Below are positions 45,494-54,505 of a stretch of DNA of 64,000 nucleotides, one piece after another. Made by a program: the position numbers and the translations under genes. The stretch's first letter is position 1. Each line of letters opens with the position of its first letter. This DNA is from Bacteroidales bacterium UBA6401. Lineage in GTDB: Bacteria > Bacteroidota > Bacteroidia > Bacteroidales > UBA932. Under the pieces are notes generated by a model. That model was not told the DNA's origin, did no database searches, and saw only the letters and a list, made by a program, of their open reading frames with translations. Location: contig DJPX01000041.1 of NCBI GenBank assembly GCA_002438635.1, positions 1-64,000 of the forward strand, written 5' to 3'.

Positions 45494-46554
45494 TACTTAC
45501 TATAGTGTTTATTTTTTATTCCAAAATGATCGCAATAACGATCGTAAAGATGCCCTGCCTGTGTATACGAAGAATTAGGGCTCATAAAGTGACTGAACTC
45601 GAATGTGATTACATCCTCCATTCCGGCACGCCTGGCGGCATCGAGTTTATAAAGAAGCTTTTCCCACTTGATAGGAAGAAACCGTATAGGCATGTCACGG
45701 TCAAAACTCTCGACATTTGTCCAGCAATGCATTCCATATTTATCCGCAAGCTTCTTATTAACACACAGATAGTCATAAAGATCCCAGTAATCCACTTGAC
45801 CATCTTGGAAAGCCAGAATATCCACTGAGCCTTGAACATCCCTAAGGATTTCATTCCACTCTCTTTCATGTTCTTCCACAGTAGTCGCTGTATCTCCCCA
45901 CATGACTTGATCCGTTTTAACGCCATGAATATATGGAGAAATCATACACGGCAACCCGCCTGAAATCTCCTTAGCGTGCTTTCCGACGCCCGCCATAATC
46001 TTAGCTATATTCTTCGTCCTACGACTAACTTCCTGGCTTAAATACCATCCTTGAAAACTCTTATGATGACCATACTTCGCCCATACCTCATCGACAAGGG
46101 CTATGTTTACATCTATTTCTTTCTGGTATTCCCCTTCGTGCCACCATTGGCCAGAATCATAGGTTCCAAAATAAAATGCCATATCATGCTTATCGGCAAG
46201 GGTAAGAAACATCTCCACAAGATCCACCGGAGGATAGATGGCATTAGGATTGGCATTTAGGACAGACTCGAAGGGGGCAGCAAGCCAGCGGCCAAGTCCA
46301 CAACGGATCATGACCACTGTATTTATACCCATGTCTTTCATGCACTGAAAGTCCTTATCCCATTCCTTTACACCCCAGTTTTGATGAGGAATATCCCAAC
46401 TCACCTCATCAAGAAAGGTGGCCCTGATGGGCAGGGCCTTTCCTATCTGAGGTGTTTCGTATAGTTTATCATTTAAGTAAGACTTATCACTCGATTTACA
46501 CGCCGACAAAAGCGCGAAAAGAGCCAATATGACGGCTATTTGTATTTTCCTCAC
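45493..46554 (-). CDS. DUF4434-type TIM-barrel lipoprotein
   Basis: A 353-residue lipoprotein beginning with GTG; the signal peptide ends LSAC (Cys19). The mature part looks like the glycosidase-like DUF4434 family: RATFLDEVSWDIPHQNWG, a barrel strand pattern with INTVVMIRCGLG, the substrate-side GWYLSQEVSR with a Gln-Glu pair, and VITFEFSHFMSP. Members are found in Bacteroidota glycan loci and resemble alpha-amylase or GH-type barrels, but the activity is unknown. It lies 6 bp after the AGE gene and overlaps GH89 by one base. Confidence 0.78.
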   Translation of the reverse strand: MRKIQIAVILALFALLSACKSSDKSYLNDKLYETPQIGKALPIRATFLDEVSWDIPHQNWGVKEWDKDFQCMKDMGINTVVMIRCGLGRWLAAPFESVLNANPNAIYPPVDLVEMFLTLADKHDMAFYFGTYDSGQWWHEGEYQKEIDVNIALVDEVWAKYGHHKSFQGWYLSQEVSRRTKNIAKIMAGVGKHAKEISGGLPCMISPYIHGVKTDQVMWGDTATTVEEHEREWNEILRDVQGSVDILAFQDGQVDYWDLYDYLCVNKKLADKYGMHCWTNVESFDRDMPIRFLPIKWEKLLYKLDAARRAGMEDVITFEFSHFMSPNSSYTQAGHLYDRYCDHFGIKNKHYSK

Positions 46555-46560
46555 GACTCT

Positions 46561-47739
46561 TTATTTTAATGTTTCAAGAATCTGCCAAATCTGATAAAGT
46601 CCTCTTGGAACATGGAAGCAACCCTTCCATTTACCACCTTTTAGAGGAAGCAACACTTCACCACGACGATTAAGGTATCCGAACCACTCTGGATATTCCT
46701 GGTCTTTGAAATGCGCCCACATATAATCATTCAATTTTTTGAACCACTCAAGGCACTCCTTATTACCAGTTAATTGATAACCTTTTATCATAGCGATGGA
46801 GCTTTCGAGGTGAACCCACCACAATTTCTGATCCCATTCGAGTTCCTGTGTCGGATAACCCTTTCGATCCATAAAGTAGAATATACCTTCGTACTTTTTA
46901 TCCCATCCATAGTTTATAACGCTCAGGGATATTTCCACAGCCTTTTCTATCAGCTTTTGGTCATGACGACGGATGCCAATGTTCATAAGGAACCACATAG
47001 CCTCTAAGTCGTGTCCTGGATTAACTCTACGCCCTTCAAAACAATCGATAAGTTTTCCATCAGGAGAAAGATTCTCCATAATAACGCCCAAATCCGGCTG
47101 ATAGAACACATCCACTATCTCGTGTACACTTTCGTCTATAGTCTTTTCGATAAGTGCAGGGTCATTTATTATATCCTCCACTTCAAGGGCCATATTACAT
47201 ATAATCATAGGAAGTGCAAAATCCTTCATAGGGCGCGTCCCAGGATAAAGTTTATTCCACTGTCCCTTAGGGTTAGAGCGACGAGCGAGGATACGATCAA
47301 ACGTCTTCTTGGCTATCTGTGCATATTCCTCATTACCAGTAGCTTTTGCAAGCTGGGCAAATGCCATGCAGGCAAATGTGTTCGAGAAGATATTATACGG
47401 CTGAACAAGAGGCTTGCCTTCGCGCGTTACTGAGAAATAAAAATCGTAATTCCCGTCGTGTCCATACTTTTTCAGGAATTCCGCGCCACCTATTGCAGTC
47501 TGCAGCCACTCCGGATTTTTTTCCAGATTATTGTAAAGCATGGCGAAAAGCCAGACTTCACGACCCTGAAGCCAGATGAATTTGTCAGTGTCATAGACGC
47601 TACCATCTCTATTCAAGCAGCTGAAATAACCACCGAATTCTTTGTCAATAGAATGGTTAAGCCAAAATGGGAGACAATTCTCACGAAGTTCCTTCTCATA
47701 TCGAGAAGCAAGCTCCTTAAAATTAATTTCAGTGTTCAT
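46561..47739 (-). CDS. N-acylglucosamine 2-epimerase family protein
   Basis: A 392-residue cytoplasmic (alpha/alpha)6-barrel protein. I use the ATG at 47739; the open frame reaches a TTG at 47751. Catalytic histidines of the AGE/cellobiose 2-epimerase family are seen in NPGHDLEAMW and WWVHLESS, and KFIWLQGREVWLFAMLYN near 37-54 is a strong family block. It interconverts C2 epimers such as GlcNAc/ManNAc, or disaccharides ending in glucose/mannose. First position in an operon with GH89 favours GlcNAc/ManNAc, but this is inference. Confidence 0.9.
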   Translation of the reverse strand: MNTEINFKELASRYEKELRENCLPFWLNHSIDKEFGGYFSCLNRDGSVYDTDKFIWLQGREVWLFAMLYNNLEKNPEWLQTAIGGAEFLKKYGHDGNYDFYFSVTREGKPLVQPYNIFSNTFACMAFAQLAKATGNEEYAQIAKKTFDRILARRSNPKGQWNKLYPGTRPMKDFALPMIICNMALEVEDIINDPALIEKTIDESVHEIVDVFYQPDLGVIMENLSPDGKLIDCFEGRRVNPGHDLEAMWFLMNIGIRRHDQKLIEKAVEISLSVINYGWDKKYEGIFYFMDRKGYPTQELEWDQKLWWVHLESSIAMIKGYQLTGNKECLEWFKKLNDYMWAHFKDQEYPEWFGYLNRRGEVLLPLKGGKWKGCFHVPRGLYQIWQILETLK

Positions 47740-47823
47740 ATAAATATCCAAGTATTTTGTTTGTCAATTATGGCTCTAATTTACGCAAAATCCCGTTTCA
47801 GTGCAAGTCTGAAATATATTTCG

Positions 47824-47831
47824 TATATTTG
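47824..47831 (+). promoter_or_regulatory. -7 element of the CE2-like esterase gene
   Basis: TATATTTG fits TAnnTTTG and ends only 5 nt before the ATG, so the transcript should be leaderless or nearly so. No TTTG box at the -33 spacing; TTTC lies at 47796. Confidence 0.5.
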
Positions 47832-47836
47832 TCATC

Positions 47837-48913
47837 ATGAAAAAAACACTACTACTTGCAGCCATAGCGCTGTTTTCGTGTGCTATAAGTAGCGCCGAAA
47901 CCATCAAAGCCACAGACGCGAAAGTGTCCTATATTGGCCGTACTGAAATTGACATGAACACCGGCTCTGTTAAATTCGATTGGAGCGCCACAACCATAAG
48001 GGTGAAATTCAAAGGAAGCACCCTAAAGTTGAAATGTTCTGACACCCATAAGGATTACCTCAATATTTGGATTGACAAAGCTCAAAGTGCACATAAGGAT
48101 GCGGTTTTATGCATAGAAAGCGACACCACACTTACTCTTTTCAAAGGCAAAAAAGGCGTTCACGAAGTTATCCTACAAAAAAGAACTGAAGCAGAGCAGG
48201 GATGCATTACTATAAATGAATTTAGTACAGATGGCGTTTTTCTTGAAGCCCCATCCATGAAACCACACATGATTGAATTCATAGGAGATTCTTATACTTG
48301 TGGATATGGAACAGAAGCCCCTTCTGCCACTTCTCCATTCATCCCAGAAGAAGAAAATCCATCTCTGACTTATGCCGATATATTGGCCAGATATTTCGAT
48401 GCCGAAGCCATACACATAAGCCATAGCGGTAGAGGAGTAGTTCGTAATTACGGCGATTTCAACCAACACGAGAATATGGTAAAACTCTACGGGCAAACTT
48501 TCGACCAATATGCCGAAACCGCATGGACTCCTACATATAAGCCAGACCTTGTCGTTATCTATTTAGGAGCCAATGACTTCTCAACAGGAAAACAACCTAC
48601 ACTCACCCAATGGTGCGAATCATACAAAGCACTCTTGAAGAAAGTAAGAGAATTCCACGGAGAGGTCCCTGTTCTCTGTGTAGCGGCAAAATCGGATGAA
48701 ACTCTAGGCCTATGGGTTAAAGCCGCCGTTGAACGCAGCGGACTGAAGAATGTATTTGCTATTGCCATTAACCCACAAGTTCACAACAATGACTCAGACT
48801 TGGGAGCTTCTTATCACCCTAACTATAGCGGACACCGCAAAATGGCCAGTGTTATAGCACCTTACATAGCAACGATAATGAATTGGTCAATGCCTTTTGA
48901 ACCTTATGAATAA
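47837..48913 (+). CDS. CE2-like SGNH esterase
   Basis: A 358-residue exported esterase (signal peptide ending ISSAE). An N-terminal jelly-roll domain (about 22-140) is followed by an SGNH hydrolase domain. The nucleophile block is IGDSYTCGYGTE, the oxyanion Asn is in YLGANDFS, and the catalytic His is in SYHPNYSGH. This bipartite layout is that of carbohydrate esterase family 2, which removes acetyl groups from polysaccharides. It is divergent from the AGE-GH89 operon, and the second esterase starts before its stop. Confidence 0.85.
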   Translation: MKKTLLLAAIALFSCAISSAETIKATDAKVSYIGRTEIDMNTGSVKFDWSATTIRVKFKGSTLKLKCSDTHKDYLNIWIDKAQSAHKDAVLCIESDTTLTLFKGKKGVHEVILQKRTEAEQGCITINEFSTDGVFLEAPSMKPHMIEFIGDSYTCGYGTEAPSATSPFIPEEENPSLTYADILARYFDAEAIHISHSGRGVVRNYGDFNQHENMVKLYGQTFDQYAETAWTPTYKPDLVVIYLGANDFSTGKQPTLTQWCESYKALLKKVREFHGEVPVLCVAAKSDETLGLWVKAAVERSGLKNVFAIAINPQVHNNDSDLGASYHPNYSGHRKMASVIAPYIATIMNWSMPFEPYE

Positions 48914-49988
48914 ATCGATTGGCCTAATCGCAACCCTGCTCTTTTCCAGCATAGTTGCATCTGCGCAAGTTTATACCAATGCTGATAATCTCCCCCTCTA
49001 CGGAAAAGCGAGAGAAGATACTAAAGAGCGCTACGAACGACTTCCTGCCGAATTCGAAGGCCGAAGCCGCGATGCAATCTGGAACCTTGGCCGTAATAGT
49101 GCTGGCCTTTACATCCGCTTCAATTCCAATTCCACGACTATTTGGTGTCGATGGACGGCCAAATTCGGCAATATGATGAATCATCAGACCTTGGTAGGGA
49201 CTCGTGGACTGGACCTTTATGGACTTAATGATAAAGGTGAGTGGAGGTTTATCGCCGCTGCAAAACCAAACCCTTCCAGTAAAACTACAGAGGCGAAAGT
49301 AATCGGCAATATGTCCGGAAAGGCTACTGAATACATGCTTTATCTACCTCTGTATGATGGAATTAGCAGTCTTGAAATAGGCGTAGATTCCACAGCTTAC
49401 ATCAAGGCTCCTCTAGTAGAAACACCTCGTTCAGATAGTCCCATCGTAATGTATGGGACATCTATTCTGCAAGGTGGATGTGCTAATCGGCCGGGCATGG
49501 CTTATACAAATATTCTCGGGCGAAGATTTAACCGCGAAGTCATCAATCTTGGTTTCAGTGGAAATGCACTCCTGGATATGGAGATCGCGGAATTGATGGC
49601 CTCTGTAGAGAACCCGGCGATTTTCGTATTCGATTATGTCCCAAATGCATACGACTACCTTATTCGAGAAAAAGGAGAACAATTCTTTAGAATCGTGCGT
49701 GATGCTCATCCTGATGTTCCTATACTCTTTTTGGAAGACCCTCATTTTGCCCACTACGATTGGGACTCCAATATAAAAACCGAAGTGGATAAGAAAAACG
49801 CTGCACAAAGAGAACTTTTCGAAAAGTTAAAAAAGCAGGGCGAGAAGCGTATCTATTATCTAAAGTCTGACGACATGGTGGGTCACGATGCAGAAGCCTT
49901 TGTAGAGAACATACACTTTACAGACTTGGGGATGATGCGATACGCTGACTGGATAAGCCCATACCTTAAAAAATATATGAAGCGCTAA
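48906..49988 (+). CDS. SGNH/GDSL esterase with N-terminal GxDLY domain
   Basis: A 360-residue exported hydrolase. I use the ATG at 48906, which overlaps the upstream stop by 8 bp; a TTG at 48897 is also in frame. Signal peptide ends VASAQ. An N-terminal beta domain carries the GxDLY signature (RGLDLYGLND) and is followed by a Lipase_GDSL_3-type domain: MYGTSILQGGCA (nucleophile Ser), NLGFSGNALLD (oxyanion Gly/Asn) and a late ENIHFTDLG with the catalytic His. Probably an acetyl- or other O-acyl esterase partnering the CE2-like protein. Confidence 0.85.
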   Translation: MNKSIGLIATLLFSSIVASAQVYTNADNLPLYGKAREDTKERYERLPAEFEGRSRDAIWNLGRNSAGLYIRFNSNSTTIWCRWTAKFGNMMNHQTLVGTRGLDLYGLNDKGEWRFIAAAKPNPSSKTTEAKVIGNMSGKATEYMLYLPLYDGISSLEIGVDSTAYIKAPLVETPRSDSPIVMYGTSILQGGCANRPGMAYTNILGRRFNREVINLGFSGNALLDMEIAELMASVENPAIFVFDYVPNAYDYLIREKGEQFFRIVRDAHPDVPILFLEDPHFAHYDWDSNIKTEVDKKNAAQRELFEKLKKQGEKRIYYLKSDDMVGHDAEAFVENIHFTDLGMMRYADWISPYLKKYMKR

Positions 49989-49991
49989 TCC

Positions 49992-50026
49992 CCGGCTACT
50001 CCCACTCTATTGTAGCCGGTGGTTTT
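49992..50026 (+). terminator. Possible terminator between convergent esterase and guaA
   Basis: CCGGCTAC at 49992-49999 pairs perfectly with GTAGCCGG at 50012-50019, followed by a short TTTT. The right arm is the 3' end of guaA coding sequence, so the palindrome may be partly coincidental. Confidence 0.4.
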
Positions 50027-51528
50027 GAAGAAATGTCATATACTACCCTATTAACACCTTGTACCTTATTTATAATCTCGTTTGATAAGCGTGCAAGTAC
50101 TTTATAGGGTAGTTGTGCCCAGTCCGCTGTCATTCCATCTACTGAAGTGACTGCTCGTAGGACCACACACGACTCGTATGTGCGTTCATCCCCCATAACG
50201 CCCACACTTTGAACCGGCAAAAGGATAGCACCGGCTTGCCATACTTTCTCGTAAAGGCCTTCCTCACGCAAAATATCGATGTAAATTTTATCTACATCCT
50301 GCAATAGGTGAACCCGTTGTGGAGTAACTTCGCCAACTATTCGAATACCCAAACCAGGCCCGGGAAAAGGATGTCTACCTATCAACGAAGGCTTTATGCC
50401 TAACTGCACACCTACTTTTCTGACTTCATCTTTAAACAGGAGTCTAAGCGGCTCCACCACTTTCAAAGTCATTTTTTCTGGAAGCCCACCCACATTATGA
50501 TGCGACTTTATAACTACTGCTGTACCATTAACTTTTGCCGATTCTACCACATCAGGATAAATGGTCCCTTGGCCAAGCCACTTCACATTTTTCAATTCCG
50601 TTACGGCGGCATTAAACACCTCTATAAAATCACGTCCGATAATCTTACGCTTCCGCTCAGGATCAGTCACCCCCGCCAAATCACTCAAAAACTTTGATGA
50701 AGCATCTATTCCTCGTATATTAAGCCCCATCCCTTGATATGAAGCTAGAACTTCGGCCGCTTCATTCTTCCTCATCAGTCCAGAATCGACAAAAATACAA
50801 TGAAGTCTATCACCTATGGCCCTATGTAAAAGGACGGCTGCCACAGTTGAATCTACACCTCCCGAAAGAGCCATCACCACTTCCTCATCTCCTATCTTTT
50901 CCTTTAACTCACGAACTGTCTGATTAATAAAGCTTTCACTTGTCCAATCACCCTTACATCCACATATTTTCAAGACAAAATTTCTAAGGAGCATCTCACC
51001 CTGAACGCTATGATACACTTCCGGATGAAACTGAAGTCCCCATGTATTTTCTTCCTCTATTTTAAAAGCTGCAACACGCACATCCGCGGTTGAAGCTATA
51101 ATATGAAATTCCGATGGCACATTTGTTATCGTGTCACCATGTGACATCCACACTATAGAGTCAGAATCTAATCCGTACATAAGCGAATCGGATGAGTCTT
51201 CCACATGCATCTGCGCTCTACCATATTCCCGTGTAGGTGATTTTTCCACCATTCCGCCTGCAGAAAAAGCCAGATATTGAGCGCCATAGCATATACCTAA
51301 TAATGGCCAATGCCCTCTCAAGGTTTTCAAATCCACGCTTGGCGCATCATTTTGTCTTACAGAACAAGGACTACCACTTAATATTACCCCACAGATTTGA
51401 GAAGATAATTCGTATGAGTCGAATTTATTAAAAGGTATAATCTCACAATACACCTGCATCTCTCGGATTCTTCGCGCAATTAGTTGCGTGTACTGCGAGC
51501 CGAAATCCACTATCAATATCTTTTCCAT
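49996..51528 (-). CDS. guaA: GMP synthase (glutamine-hydrolysing)
   Basis: A 510-residue enzyme aminating XMP to GMP. The N-terminal class I glutamine amidotransferase domain has the nucleophile in LGICYGAQY and the His-Glu pair in [11 protein letters not shown]. The ATP-pyrophosphatase domain carries the P-loop ALSGGVDST, and the C-terminal dimerisation domain ends PPATIEWE as in most GuaA. It follows guaB with a one-base overlap (TAATG), so the two steps from IMP to GMP are translated together. Confidence 0.96.
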   Translation of the reverse strand: MEKILIVDFGSQYTQLIARRIREMQVYCEIIPFNKFDSYELSSQICGVILSGSPCSVRQNDAPSVDLKTLRGHWPLLGICYGAQYLAFSAGGMVEKSPTREYGRAQMHVEDSSDSLMYGLDSDSIVWMSHGDTITNVPSEFHIIASTADVRVAAFKIEEENTWGLQFHPEVYHSVQGEMLLRNFVLKICGCKGDWTSESFINQTVRELKEKIGDEEVVMALSGGVDSTVAAVLLHRAIGDRLHCIFVDSGLMRKNEAAEVLASYQGMGLNIRGIDASSKFLSDLAGVTDPERKRKIIGRDFIEVFNAAVTELKNVKWLGQGTIYPDVVESAKVNGTAVVIKSHHNVGGLPEKMTLKVVEPLRLLFKDEVRKVGVQLGIKPSLIGRHPFPGPGLGIRIVGEVTPQRVHLLQDVDKIYIDILREEGLYEKVWQAGAILLPVQSVGVMGDERTYESCVVLRAVTSVDGMTADWAQLPYKVLARLSNEIINKVQGVNRVVYDISSKPPATIEWE

Positions 51529-52610
51529 TATCTGCTGTAGTTAGGCGAATTCTCTGTCATTATCACATCGTGAGGATGATTCTCCACAAGTCCATTGGCC
51601 GTTATCCGTACGAATTTCGCGCCGTGCAGCGCCCGAATATCCTCAGCTCCACAATATCCCATTCCAGAACGAAGTCCCCCTAATATCTGAAAAATAACCT
51701 CCGAAACACTTCCTTTATATGGCACCTTAGCCACGACACCTTCAGGCACAAGCTTTTTTGCGCCATTTTGAAAATATCTATCACTTGACCCAGCTCTCAT
51801 AGCATCCTGTGACCCCATTCCCCTATAAACTTTATATTTCTTTCCATCGTTTTCCATTACCTGTCCTGGGGCTTCGTCCGTTCCTGCGAACATAGAGCCT
51901 AACATCACGCTATCTGCTCCGGCAGCAAGAGCTTTTACCACATCTCCCGAATACCTTATACCTCCATCTGCAATAACCGGAACGCCGGAGCCCTTCACGG
52001 CATTAGATACTTCATAAATGGCAGTAATCTGAGGCACACCTACACCGGAAACCACTCGCGTGGTACATATTGAACCAGGGCCAATTCCTACCTTTAAAGC
52101 ATCTGCCCCGGCATCGATCAGTCTTAACGCAGCCGAAGCTGTAGCAATATTGCCAACTACAACATCTACATTTGTGTAACAACCTTTAATCAACCTTAGT
52201 ACCTCAACAACCCGTGAGGAATCTCCGTGAGCCGAATCTAGCACTATAGCATCCACTCCTGCACTTACAAGAGCTTCCACCCTTGCCATCACATTATCTG
52301 TTATGCCAACACCAGCAGCAACGACTAAATTCTTCTTTTTTACCTTCTCAACATTCTCGGCCTGGCTTTCTATAGACATATTCTTATGAATAACACCTAT
52401 CCCACCACAACCTCCTATAGCCAGTGCCATAGAGGCTTCTGTTATGGTGTCCATGGCAGCTGATACAATGGGAATGGACAATGATAAATTACGACTGAAA
52501 CGAGTTCTTAAACTCACATCTCGGGGCAGCACCTTCGAGTATGATGGAACTAACAAAACATCATCAAACGTAAGTGCTTCACAAACAACTCTATCTTCTA
52601 TAAATGACAT
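51528..52610 (-). CDS. guaB: IMP dehydrogenase lacking the CBS (Bateman) module
   Basis: A 360-residue NAD-dependent IMP dehydrogenase. The catalytic loop [13 protein letters not shown] (Cys182), the phosphate site [10 protein letters not shown], the flap YRGMGS-DAM and the terminal [10 protein letters not shown] block are all present. Canonical GuaB has about 490 residues with two CBS domains inserted after the first barrel strands; here the chain passes directly from ENVEKVK to [11 protein letters not shown] at about 88-98. The frame is intact, so this is a clean domain absence and not a frameshift. Loss of purine-nucleotide allostery is expected. It is co-transcribed with guaA. Confidence 0.93.
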   Translation of the reverse strand: MSFIEDRVVCEALTFDDVLLVPSYSKVLPRDVSLRTRFSRNLSLSIPIVSAAMDTITEASMALAIGGCGGIGVIHKNMSIESQAENVEKVKKKNLVVAAGVGITDNVMARVEALVSAGVDAIVLDSAHGDSSRVVEVLRLIKGCYTNVDVVVGNIATASAALRLIDAGADALKVGIGPGSICTTRVVSGVGVPQITAIYEVSNAVKGSGVPVIADGGIRYSGDVVKALAAGADSVMLGSMFAGTDEAPGQVMENDGKKYKVYRGMGSQDAMRAGSSDRYFQNGAKKLVPEGVVAKVPYKGSVSEVIFQILGGLRSGMGYCGAEDIRALHGAKFVRITANGLVENHPHDVIMTENSPNYSR

Positions 52611-52648
52611 TATAATAAAAATTAGGGCTGAGCACTTTTGCCCAGCCC
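52611..52648 (-). terminator. Terminator of the FAD-oxidoreductase gene
   Basis: GGGCTG at 52625-52630 pairs with CAGCCC at 52643-52648 (plus two inner pairs after one mismatch). On the minus strand it is followed by TAATTTTTAT. Confidence 0.75.
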
Positions 52649-52654
52649 GAGTTA

Positions 52655-54475
52655 CTACTTTAAATTTCCTTTAAAATCGACATCGCGCACGAAAGGATTT
52701 AAGACCAAATCGATAGCACGCGCTGCATCAAGACGCGTAAGGCCTTGCTGAGCATCCACGTCAAATCCTGAAATCTTACCTATCTCCTCCTTTTCTTTCA
52801 TAGATATACGTGAGAGCAATTCAACAAATTCCGAAACTTTTACCTGTTCTTTCGATGGGTTATGCACTATCCCGTAATAATCCTCTAAGAAAAGGTCATC
52901 CCACACAAGAGGATCTGCAATACGCATCCAAGTTTCATTAGACCAAGCAACACTTTTCCCTTCTGCGTGAAGTAACCCGGTACTTCCTATTCTTTGAAGC
53001 ATCTTAAAATCAGGATCATCCTTCTTTAAATCCAGATATGGCTGTATGTAAGCACCGGCATCAAGAAGTTCGCGTTGCACATCTCTTACCTTAACTTCGC
53101 GTACTTTGCAATTATTCTTAACAGCAAGAGCTGCCATAACACCTGCTGCCTGACCTATCTCACATACTACAGGCTGAAGTCGAGTGGTACCATTCGCAAG
53201 GTTAGACACGCTTATAGACTTTTCGGCAACGATAAAATCCTCTACACCGAGAGGTACCAAAGTACCGACAGGAAGCGTAAACGAAGGAACTTTTGCAAAC
53301 CACAGATGTGCATATATCTTCCATTCAGGGCATGCAAAGTGATGATGATCAACAGGATAATCTCCCACCGCCACACCAGTTCTATATCCGGTAAAATCAT
53401 ATCTATTTTCTAATTCATCCATAGTAAATAAATATTCGCCTTCCGTTCGACGACTTTCCCTATGATAAGGGAAGAAAGCCAATCTATCTTCTGTAGGATA
53501 TTCATCATCCGCAAGACCTAGATTCTTATATCCAAGTTCTGTCTGAATAAAATACAAGAATCCAAGTGTACGAAGTTTAGCCTTATGAATAACAGAATCG
53601 CGTTGATGACGATCCATATCTATTAAATTGGCATAAAAATCATTTCCCTCTACTGGCCAATTAATCATATACTTGCCGTTCTGCAACTTTCCGTATGTCA
53701 GCATCATATCAGGAGACCACTGCTTTTGACCTTTTTCGAAATACGTATTCAGTGGATTTAGACAGCAATTCACATAGTTGTTAATATCATAGTCTTCCGG
53801 CTTTTCTATAGTTTTGTCAGCATCAGGACCATAATCTTTCAGTGTCATAACCATAGTCAAATCCTGAACGATATCATTACCTTTTTCAAAGGCCATCTTT
53901 TCCCCTGTATAAGACTTAGGATCGAAGCCTATATGATATTTTATTCGACAAGACTTTGCCACATCACCTAGTTCTGTTCCATCTACAAGCACGCGAGCCT
54001 TCACACACTTCTTTCCTCTAGGCGTAGAAAATGTCACCTTCCATCCTTCTTCAGACTGTTCAGCCTTCTCAAAGCGGTATTCTTTTTCCAAAATAAGATT
54101 CTTTTCGGCTGCCACTTTTTGCTCCAAAATAGCCTCGCCAACAGAAGGCTCAAACATTATGTTACTCACCCAAGCAGTCTTGAGAGCCTCATAACCACCA
54201 TAATGCTCAGCTAAAGCATCTGTAAATTCACCGAAAAGTCCACCGCGAAGACGATAATTACCATCTATCGCAGATACTCCTGCTGAAGTAAGCATTCCTC
54301 CTATCCAGACTGTTTCCTCTGCGATCATAGTCTTGCACCCCATTCTAGCTGCTTGAATACCAGCCATAGTCCCCGATGCTCCTCCTCCTACGATTAGAAT
54401 ATCCACACTAGGACTAGAGCAAGATGAGAATCCTAAAACCGCTGCTAAAGCGATACTGCATAACGATTTTTTCAT
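52655..54475 (-). CDS. Exported FAD-dependent oxidoreductase lipoprotein
   Basis: A 606-residue protein with a type II signal peptide (lipobox FSSC, Cys19) followed at once by the dinucleotide-binding fold [22 protein letters not shown] conserved [11 protein letters not shown] block and a late [17 protein letters not shown] block match the FAD_oxidored family (PF12831-type). A flavoprotein anchored outside the cytoplasm is unusual, but the group is common in Bacteroidota glycan loci. Substrate unknown; oxidation or lyase-like action on a sugar is a family-level guess. It is the last gene of the SusC/D locus. Confidence 0.85.
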   Translation of the reverse strand: MKKSLCSIALAAVLGFSSCSSPSVDILIVGGGASGTMAGIQAARMGCKTMIAEETVWIGGMLTSAGVSAIDGNYRLRGGLFGEFTDALAEHYGGYEALKTAWVSNIMFEPSVGEAILEQKVAAEKNLILEKEYRFEKAEQSEEGWKVTFSTPRGKKCVKARVLVDGTELGDVAKSCRIKYHIGFDPKSYTGEKMAFEKGNDIVQDLTMVMTLKDYGPDADKTIEKPEDYDINNYVNCCLNPLNTYFEKGQKQWSPDMMLTYGKLQNGKYMINWPVEGNDFYANLIDMDRHQRDSVIHKAKLRTLGFLYFIQTELGYKNLGLADDEYPTEDRLAFFPYHRESRRTEGEYLFTMDELENRYDFTGYRTGVAVGDYPVDHHHFACPEWKIYAHLWFAKVPSFTLPVGTLVPLGVEDFIVAEKSISVSNLANGTTRLQPVVCEIGQAAGVMAALAVKNNCKVREVKVRDVQRELLDAGAYIQPYLDLKKDDPDFKMLQRIGSTGLLHAEGKSVAWSNETWMRIADPLVWDDLFLEDYYGIVHNPSKEQVKVSEFVELLSRISMKEKEEIGKISGFDVDAQQGLTRLDAARAIDLVLNPFVRDVDFKGNLK

Positions 54476-54505
54476 TGTATACTATTAAATTTAATTTTTA
54501 CGACA

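Noticed and set aside
47011..47433. 140-codon plus-strand open frame inside the AGE gene
   Set aside because: Antisense shadow of a well-supported gene; no signal peptide, domain or start signal.
51528..52610. Truncated guaB pseudogene
   Set aside because: Start, catalytic Cys loop, flap and C terminus are all intact and only the internal CBS module is missing.
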